Assembly: GCA_026395195.1 (NCBI GenBank)
Contig: JAPLZD010000036.1
Location: forward strand, 1 to 16,447
Direction of reading: 5' to 3'
Length of the DNA: 16,447 bases
From: Candidatus Staskawiczbacteria bacterium
GTDB taxonomy: Bacteria; Patescibacteriota; Minisyncoccia; Minisyncoccales; Staskawiczbacteraceae
The position numbers were made by a program, and so were the translations under genes. Below, in pieces: positions 6,494 to 12,550 of this stretch (position 1 is its first letter; the number at the start of each line of letters is the position of its first letter). Below the pieces are notes generated by a model. The model did no database searches, was not told the DNA's origin, and saw nothing but the letters and a program-made list of their open reading frames with translations.

Positions 6494-7957
6494 TTATGGG
6501 AGGGGAAGAAAGTTGCGGAATTGCCAGGGGTCATTGTCTGGTTTGCTGGATGAATTTTCCGGGAAATAAATTTGGCGGTTTTGCAAAGGGGTCCAGTCTG
6601 ACTGGGTTGAAATAAAATCTCCCAAATATGGCTTGGCGATATTCAAAACAAAGTCATGAGGCAAGTCGTCAGGCAGGCAAATGCCTTTTTTAGGGTTTTC
6701 AATCATCCACCTTACAGCCGAAATAACTCCGGCTGCCACCTGCAAAGTAGTCGGGTTTTGCCCTGGAGCCAATTTTCGAGTTTGTTCAATACTCAAAGAA
6801 GTTCCTGTCCACCATGAAGTAAATGCATGGCCCATTAAAAATGCTCCCAAAATATCTTTGCCAGAAGTAATTTCCTGGTCTTCTAAAATTCTTACTTTTG
6901 GCTGCATTTTGTAACGCCTGGCTTTTAATTCAACCAATGAAGACAAAGCTTCGTGGCAAGGCATATAAACATAATGAACTGTGGGACGGTAAACGGGCTG
7001 GCCCTTTTTCCAAACCGTTAATCTGTCTGAAATGCCAAAAGCTTCTCCATGCCTGACAATCATTCCTTCAATTTCCCCAACTTCGGGCACCCAAGACCTT
7101 GCCCAGGTATTAATTCCCATTCTGGCTAAAAATATCTGATTTTTGGGGCCAAACAAGGGCTTTACCGCAAGCTCCGGTAATTTCTTTTCGTGAGTTCCCC
7201 AGCCCATTTCGGCTGGAGCCGTACCTTCTTCGCGAAATCCTTCAACAGACCAAGTGTTTACAAACTCATCAACTTCTTTTGGCTTGTTTGTTATTTGCGT
7301 ATCCCTTTCTGAGCAATGAATTACCTTCACTCCCAGCGCCTGCGCCAAATGCGCAAAGTCGGGGTACCCTTTGGGTCCTTTCCTGTATTCTTTAATTTTT
7401 TCTAAATCCGCATCCTTATATTTTTTTTCTTTTATGGCTTTGTCTGCAATATCAATCAGAGCTTGTTTTGTAAAATGGGAAATTAACCCCGGATTTGCCC
7501 CATGGTCAACTACCGCAGTAACAGAATTGGGGTTCCAGTTTTTTGATAAATTTCTTAATTGCATCTGCCGCCAATAAAGCGTTTTGTCAAAAATCTTTTT
7601 TGGCTTGTCTGGGTTCCAAAGTTCAACCGAGGTATTTACATATAAAGTATTATGGTTATGGCACCATTCCAGAATATCATTGGCTCCAATATTCCAGGCT
7701 AAATCAATTATCAAGCCATCTTTTCCAATATATTCTTCCAGTACGCTTGCCAAATTATCGGGCACTATTTTTTCCTGAAAAAATTTTATTCCCGTATCGG
7801 TAAAAGGCTTTAGCTGTTTTGACTTATCTTCTATATCTATTACGGTTATATTTTTTCTCGGAACATCTATGTGTTCTAAAATAACGGGAAGCGCGCATTG
7901 AGATACTGCCCCATAACCTATAATTAAAATATTATTGTTAAATTTTATTTTTTGCAT
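6494..7957 (-). CDS. hss: Homospermidine synthase-like enzyme (saccharopine dehydrogenase family)
   Basis: The best match is bacterial homospermidine synthase, an NAD-dependent cytoplasmic enzyme that joins putrescine units into homospermidine. The 487 residues fit its usual length (about 475). A Rossmann fold opens with LIIGYGAVSQCALPVI (11-26), then ITVIDIED (37-44), which would bind the ribose. Family-like blocks are VDHGANPGLISHFTKQAL (150-167), NTWSVEGF (234-241) and AEMGWGTHE (249-257), which I recall around the active site of Blastochloris and Rhizobium enzymes. A related carboxy(nor)spermidine or saccharopine-type reductase is an alternative. No other polyamine gene is nearby. The start ATG has no Shine-Dalgarno and lies 9 bp after the DUF11-protein gene. 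Confidence 0.85.
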   Translation of the reverse strand: MQKIKFNNNILIIGYGAVSQCALPVILEHIDVPRKNITVIDIEDKSKQLKPFTDTGIKFFQEKIVPDNLASVLEEYIGKDGLIIDLAWNIGANDILEWCHNHNTLYVNTSVELWNPDKPKKIFDKTLYWRQMQLRNLSKNWNPNSVTAVVDHGANPGLISHFTKQALIDIADKAIKEKKYKDADLEKIKEYRKGPKGYPDFAHLAQALGVKVIHCSERDTQITNKPKEVDEFVNTWSVEGFREEGTAPAEMGWGTHEKKLPELAVKPLFGPKNQIFLARMGINTWARSWVPEVGEIEGMIVRHGEAFGISDRLTVWKKGQPVYRPTVHYVYMPCHEALSSLVELKARRYKMQPKVRILEDQEITSGKDILGAFLMGHAFTSWWTGTSLSIEQTRKLAPGQNPTTLQVAAGVISAVRWMIENPKKGICLPDDLPHDFVLNIAKPYLGDFISTQSDWTPLQNRQIYFPENSSSKPDNDPWQFRNFLPLP

Positions 7958-7966
7958 TTCATTTTA

Positions 7967-9628
7967 TTACTGCACAATACCGCCGCCGGAGTTTGAAAAA
8001 TCATCGGGCAGAGTAGTGTTTACACCATTGTCTCCGGCTGAAATAGTGGTGTTCGTAAACTGGTTTTCGCCGGTAATATTCACAGCTCCCATAAGATCTG
8101 CAGCAGAACCCTTTTGATCGCTGGATGGAGTTAGGGAGACTTGGAAAGATAGTGAAATTGGGTCTCCATTTACGCCCGTGCCTGCCAAAACATCTCCAAC
8201 CGACCAGACAATTTCCCGGCTGGCAGAATCGTAAGAAAAATTTGAAGACTCGTTTTCCGGCAAAATTTTGCCCGTCAAACTGACATTTTTTGGCAAAGTG
8301 GCCTTTACTTTAACATTTTTTGCATCGCTGAAATAATTTTTAATGTTCCAAGTTACAGTGTAAGTTGTTGCCTTGCCGGCTGCGGGCGGCGTTGGACCAG
8401 AATTAGAAAAATCCGAACTTTTATAAAATGCTTGTTGAGAAATTGCTAAACCAGAATTTACCTTTATAGAGAATTTTTGAGTTATCTGTGAAATATTTAC
8501 TTCGTCATTTATTGTTAAACTGTTTGAATCAGCGCCGGAAGTGTTCCAATTATTTTTTACTTGCACCGAAAAATCAACCTCTCCCTGCGCTTGGACATCT
8601 AAGTGTTTGAGCGAATTAATCTGAGTAGAATCCCAAACAATCATATTATCATTGGGCTGAACCTGCCCCCCTTGCGCCTGTATTGAGGAAATATCCATGG
8701 CATTACCGTCTAGCTTTGCCACTATAAATAAATTATCAAAAGGCGTAGAGCCAATGTTTCTGAAAAAAATCTGATAGTGCAAAGTTTCGCCGGGAGAGGC
8801 CACATATGAGCCCGAGCCGTTAACCTGCTGAGAAATGAAAAGCAGCGGCTGTATAACCTGCACGTCTGCGGTTTTTTGTTTTATCACTACAAAATTTCCA
8901 TTTTGCCACATTCCAAGAGAAGCTGAAAAAGTTAAATCCTGGTTGGTGTCGGCTGAAATTTTGCCTTTAATAGTTATCCTGCCCCCCTGCGCCTTATTCA
9001 GGGTCGCAAGTTTCCATTCAGAATTATCCAAAGAATCCGGAACGGACGAATTAAAATCAAAGCCGGGCGTAGGATCTATCTTTATGCTTAAATTCTCTAA
9101 CGGATAGTCTATATTGGAAAAATAATTTATGGAAAACTGCAAATCTTTGGCTTTTTCAACTTTTAAAGGCAAATCGAAATCAAGGGTGATGGGAACCGTA
9201 TCAATTTTAGTTGTGAATGTCGTGTCTGACTCAAAAGGAGACGTTAAATTTTTAGGCGTATAAGTCAAAGAGGCTTTTGCCACTTTCAAATCTCCTTCTT
9301 TACCCAAAAGCCGCGTTTTTATTTTTACAAAATTTTCACCGCCAGGATAAATATCTTCTAAATCCTGAGAAATTCTCGTTTTACCATCCTCTGTTAAAGA
9401 ATTATCCGGCATAATAAAAACAAGTTTTGCGTTCTGCAAAGAAAAATTTCCATTATTTTTATATCTTATCGTATATTCTATTTCATCTCCCACTTTAGCC
9501 GTATCCGGCCCCAAAATTTCCAAACGCAAAATTTCCTTTGAAAATGTGCTCTGCAAATAAATCCACCAAACGCCAAAGCCAAAAATTACAAGCCCCAATA
9601 AAATAAAATAAATTGTTTTTTTATTCAT
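7967..9628 (-). CDS. DUF11-type surface-anchored protein with Ig-like repeats
   Basis: A 553-residue protein with one N-terminal membrane anchor or uncleaved signal (about 5-25) and then an extracytoplasmic beta-rich region. Repeated modules of the DUF11/CARDB sort can be seen: GDEIEYTIRYKNNG (47-60), SPGETLHYQIFFRNIGSTPF (278-297) and GKATTYTVTWNIKNYFSDAK (418-437). Each is followed by a strand pattern ending near an LP or MP turn. It is rich in Asn, Ser and Thr and has no Cys, as expected for an exported adhesin-like or cell-wall protein. DFSNSG occurs twice, at 406-411 and in the C-terminal tail (543-548, just before GGGIVQ). It is 3 bp from the exchanger gene upstream. The role is probably structural or in cell contact; this is inference. 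Confidence 0.85.
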   Translation of the reverse strand: MNKKTIYFILLGLVIFGFGVWWIYLQSTFSKEILRLEILGPDTAKVGDEIEYTIRYKNNGNFSLQNAKLVFIMPDNSLTEDGKTRISQDLEDIYPGGENFVKIKTRLLGKEGDLKVAKASLTYTPKNLTSPFESDTTFTTKIDTVPITLDFDLPLKVEKAKDLQFSINYFSNIDYPLENLSIKIDPTPGFDFNSSVPDSLDNSEWKLATLNKAQGGRITIKGKISADTNQDLTFSASLGMWQNGNFVVIKQKTADVQVIQPLLFISQQVNGSGSYVASPGETLHYQIFFRNIGSTPFDNLFIVAKLDGNAMDISSIQAQGGQVQPNDNMIVWDSTQINSLKHLDVQAQGEVDFSVQVKNNWNTSGADSNSLTINDEVNISQITQKFSIKVNSGLAISQQAFYKSSDFSNSGPTPPAAGKATTYTVTWNIKNYFSDAKNVKVKATLPKNVSLTGKILPENESSNFSYDSASREIVWSVGDVLAGTGVNGDPISLSFQVSLTPSSDQKGSAADLMGAVNITGENQFTNTTISAGDNGVNTTLPDDFSNSGGGIVQ

Positions 9629-9631
9629 GTT

Positions 9632-10816
9632 TTAAAAATCCGTTTTTAAAAAATAATTCTTCATTTTTGAAATCTGCCAAATCAAAATTGTATTTAACGT
9701 AAGAATTATTACGAATATTAAAATAAGAGAACTTCCTCCCAAAAATATACCTCCCATAACTGCTACTATGGAAGCTCCCATTGTTGTTACTATGTTATCC
9801 ATGGCAACCCCGACTAGGGCGTCTCCAATCCTACCTTTCGGATTTACGGTAAAATTATGTACAATCAGCATTTCTCCCATACATCCTATAACTCCAGCCA
9901 AAACACCGGCTATCACGAAAGGAACCCCGGTGATAGCGCAAAATTCTTCAACTGCTAAGACCATTCCCTCGGCTGCAAACAAAATGGCTATGCCAGCCAG
10001 AAAAAGAACGAAAAGTATTGTCCACGTTGATTTTTTGGCATAATACCTTTCTTCTTTGACCACACCCCCAACTAAAATATGCTCTCTTTTCGTTTTTCTA
10101 AAATAATACATCGTCAAAATAGATAAAGCAAGAATCACAAAACCTACCGGCCTTATCAGCTGATAAAGGTCTCCTTCAATATTCTGAGGATTATTTTGGA
10201 CTTTTCCAAAAAGCACCATGGCTATAGCAACAATCGCGGTTAAAACCGTAAGAACATTAAGAATTTCCACAGAATCATCTATTTCACCTAAAGAAGGTTT
10301 TACTTGGTGATCTTTCATTGGCGTTACCAAGCCCATCTGTTTAATATGCGGAAACATACTCACAGCACTGCCTTTTTTATTTGCCACATTTTGCCTAAAT
10401 ACGCACCAAGCGGCATGGGCAATGTTATAAATATTTGAGCCAAAAGTGGTGGCCGCGGCAATTATGGCAAAATTAATGGCCAGGCCATAATCTTCTTTAA
10501 CCAAACTCAAAGATATGATAGCAGCCACAATTCCCAAGACCATGTCGGGGAAGGCTGTCCCCAAAGACTGCAGAAGCCCGCTGGCAATTTTTGTCCTTTC
10601 GCTGAGAATTTCTGTTGTTTCTTCGATAATTTCTGCGATTTCCTTTAAGACAAAAAATGCCCCGACCAATAGAATCAGGATAATATCAATCATTTTCAGC
10701 CAGCTCTCGGCTGTTTCCACCTTCAGAAATTCAGCAAAATAAAAACGCAAAATTAATGCCGAGACAATCAAAATAATCATTTTTACAACGCGGTTCTTCA
10801 AAATATTCATAAGCAT
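9632..10816 (-). CDS. Divergent cation/Ca2+ exchanger-like membrane protein (CaCA superfamily)
   Basis: A 394-residue integral membrane protein with about ten hydrophobic segments and two related conserved regions, as in Na+/Ca2+ exchangers. Alpha-1 has GLLQSLGTAFPDMVLG (80-95) and AATTFGSNIYNI (121-132); alpha-2 has GVLAGVIGCMGEMLIV (304-319) and GVAMDNIVTTMGASIVAV (336-353). The cation-binding acids would be D91 (usually Glu) and E315; the usual GTSxPE is thus changed in both repeats, so the ion is uncertain. A soluble loop (about 140-185) and a second polar loop (240-262) separate the halves. Translation may start at the ATG of codon 1 or codon 3. Multiple TATAAT-like boxes lie just upstream, and the DUF11 gene follows 3 bp after its stop. 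Confidence 0.82.
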   Translation of the reverse strand: MLMNILKNRVVKMIILIVSALILRFYFAEFLKVETAESWLKMIDIILILLVGAFFVLKEIAEIIEETTEILSERTKIASGLLQSLGTAFPDMVLGIVAAIISLSLVKEDYGLAINFAIIAAATTFGSNIYNIAHAAWCVFRQNVANKKGSAVSMFPHIKQMGLVTPMKDHQVKPSLGEIDDSVEILNVLTVLTAIVAIAMVLFGKVQNNPQNIEGDLYQLIRPVGFVILALSILTMYYFRKTKREHILVGGVVKEERYYAKKSTWTILFVLFLAGIAILFAAEGMVLAVEEFCAITGVPFVIAGVLAGVIGCMGEMLIVHNFTVNPKGRIGDALVGVAMDNIVTTMGASIVAVMGGIFLGGSSLILIFVIILTLNTILIWQISKMKNYFLKTDF

Positions 10817-10824
10817 AAACTTTA

Positions 10825-10849
10825 ATTATATTTCTATTATACTATTATA
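10825..10849 (-). promoter_or_regulatory. Cluster of -10-like boxes before the exchanger gene
   Basis: On the minus strand three TATAAT hexamers occur at 10849-10844, 10841-10836 and 10830-10825, in the 40-bp gap between recO and the exchanger gene. The nearest ends 8 nt before the ATG at 10816, so its transcript would be nearly leaderless. I see no good -35 at the right spacing, so this is a weak call. Confidence 0.35.
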
Positions 10850-10856
10850 TTAATTT

Positions 10857-11585
10857 CTATGCATTGGCTGGGGCAAACTCAAAAACGGCTTTATCGGAAA
10901 TATTTTTAAATAATTGCAAAGAATTTTCCTCAATTTTAAGTTTAGAAAAAATATGCCAGTCGTTATTCAGAATAATTCTTAAAATTTTTACTGTATCAGA
11001 ATTTATTTTTTGCGCGCTTTCATTGTTTGTAAAACACGCTCCGCATATAACTCCGCCTTCTTTATAAGAAAAATAAATATTATACGGATTTAATTTTGAT
11101 TGGCAGGCGGCGCATTTCAACACTTCTGGCTTGTAGCCCTGGCCGGCTAAAAAATTCCAAAGAAAATAATAATAAATCATTTCTTGGTTTTGGGCTGCCG
11201 AAATTTTACTGTTTAATTTATTGAAGGTTTCCTGCAATAAACCAAATAAATGCTTATCTTCGCCCTGGCCTTTTATAAAATTACACAATATATCTGATAT
11301 CTGATAAGCAGTTTTTATTTTTTCGACGCTGCAAAAAATATCGTAGAACCTATTGATAACAGCCGCGTCAGTAAGGGTTTTATGATTTTTTCCTTCTATA
11401 AATTCAATTTCCGACAAGTAGAATAAATTCGCCCCGCACCTAAGCTTTGAATTTATTTTTCTTATAGCTTTGGCATGTACATTAATTTTTCCGAAATCTT
11501 CGCTGAAGACATTAAAGATTCTGTCAGCCTCCGCCCTTTCCTCTGTTCTGAAGATAAATCCTTTTGTTCTATATTTTTCAGCCAT
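10857..11585 (-). CDS. recO: DNA repair protein RecO
   Basis: RecO works with RecR in the RecF pathway to load RecA onto SSB-coated single-stranded DNA and to anneal strands. The 242 residues show the typical N-terminus KYRTKGFIFRTEERAEADRI (4-23), which begins the OB-fold. A DFGKINVHAKAIRK-like strand (about 30-43) follows, then a helical domain and a four-cysteine zinc site, C158/C161 and C181/C184. Length is normal for the family (about 240-250). It lies 5 bp after the one-TM protein gene. Only a weak GGAG, 13 nt from the ATG, could serve as a ribosome site. A 40-bp AT-rich gap with promoter-like boxes separates it from the exchanger gene. Confidence 0.93.
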   Translation of the reverse strand: MAEKYRTKGFIFRTEERAEADRIFNVFSEDFGKINVHAKAIRKINSKLRCGANLFYLSEIEFIEGKNHKTLTDAAVINRFYDIFCSVEKIKTAYQISDILCNFIKGQGEDKHLFGLLQETFNKLNSKISAAQNQEMIYYYFLWNFLAGQGYKPEVLKCAACQSKLNPYNIYFSYKEGGVICGACFTNNESAQKINSDTVKILRIILNNDWHIFSKLKIEENSLQLFKNISDKAVFEFAPANA

Positions 11586-11590
11586 AAAAT

Positions 11591-12550
11591 TTATTTGACT
11601 CCGCCAATTTTTTTGAAAAATTTAATCTCTTTCCTCAATTTTTCATGAGCTGAAGCATTTTTTGTCCCAAGCATTTTTTTATTAAGTTTTTTAATGCCCC
11701 ATTTTAAATCTGTTTTTGATATGTTTCTTCCGTAAACTGGAGCAAAAACTTCTTTTTCCAGCTTTGCTCTTTCTATAGGACTCAAAGTAAGGCCAACCGC
11801 TCTTTCAGCTTTCCATACTTTAGGGTCTCTTCTTAATTTTTGCCTTAAGCTTATTCTTGAAACTTCCGACTTGCCTCCAAATATGGACGTGTCACTATTA
11901 TTTGCTGTTTTGGCCAAAATTTTATCTAAACCATGCTCGGAATCAGAATTTACCTCCCCTGGCTCTTTTGCTTCCCCGTGAATGCCTTCGTTTTTTTCGG
12001 CAACAGGTATTTTTATTTTCTCATGGTTATCGGATTTTTTTAGCGCTCCTTGAATATCGACTCCTTTATTATCAATTTGTCCTGCTTCTTCTGCCGGCCC
12101 GCGCGAAGGCATTTTAGACTCCAAAATTTGTTCTTCGGGGACGCCTTTTGATTTAAGGGCTCCAAGCCCAGCCTCCGGACTATTGGGCCTTCCTTTTTGA
12201 TAGCCTACCTCTTCGGGCTTAGGTTTGTCTTTTTGTCCCGGCTCCTTTTTTTCTGATTGGACTGAGAAATCAGTAAATCCTAATTTGGGTTCTCTCGTGG
12301 CTGTCTTTTGGCCTTCAACCCCGGCTCTTTCTGCCTGGCTTTCTGCAAGTTCTTTTACCACGGGTTCTATGTTTTCCCCAAAATCATTATGAATAACTTT
12401 TTTCTTAGGAAATAACCCTCCCAACAAAGCTGAAAATAATTTTATAAAAACTCTTATAATTATAAAAAGAACTACTAAAATAATTAAAACAATTGCAGCA
12501 TAAACTGCAAAAAATACAATGTTCCCTGTAGCAAATAAATCAGAGGGCAT
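11591..12550 (-). CDS. One-TM protein with disordered linker and conserved C-terminal domain, unknown function
   Basis: I do not recognise a named family. Of 319 residues, 10-36 form one strong membrane helix followed by LFPKKKVIH, suggesting the C-terminus faces the cytoplasm. Residues about 57-215 are charged, low in complexity and rich in Glu, Lys, Gly and Pro, so probably disordered. A compact basic domain (221-319) follows, with FGGKSEVSRISLRQKLRR (224-241), SPIERAKLEKEVF (257-269), a YGRNISKTDL turn (273-282) and a Lys-rich tail. I recall similar C-terminal domains in other CPR proteins. I chose the ATG at 12550, which overlaps the ileS TGA by one base (TGATG); a TTG one codon upstream is possible. 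It sits between ileS and recO. Confidence 0.8.
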   Translation of the reverse strand: MPSDLFATGNIVFFAVYAAIVLIILVVLFIIIRVFIKLFSALLGGLFPKKKVIHNDFGENIEPVVKELAESQAERAGVEGQKTATREPKLGFTDFSVQSEKKEPGQKDKPKPEEVGYQKGRPNSPEAGLGALKSKGVPEEQILESKMPSRGPAEEAGQIDNKGVDIQGALKKSDNHEKIKIPVAEKNEGIHGEAKEPGEVNSDSEHGLDKILAKTANNSDTSIFGGKSEVSRISLRQKLRRDPKVWKAERAVGLTLSPIERAKLEKEVFAPVYGRNISKTDLKWGIKKLNKKMLGTKNASAHEKLRKEIKFFKKIGGVK

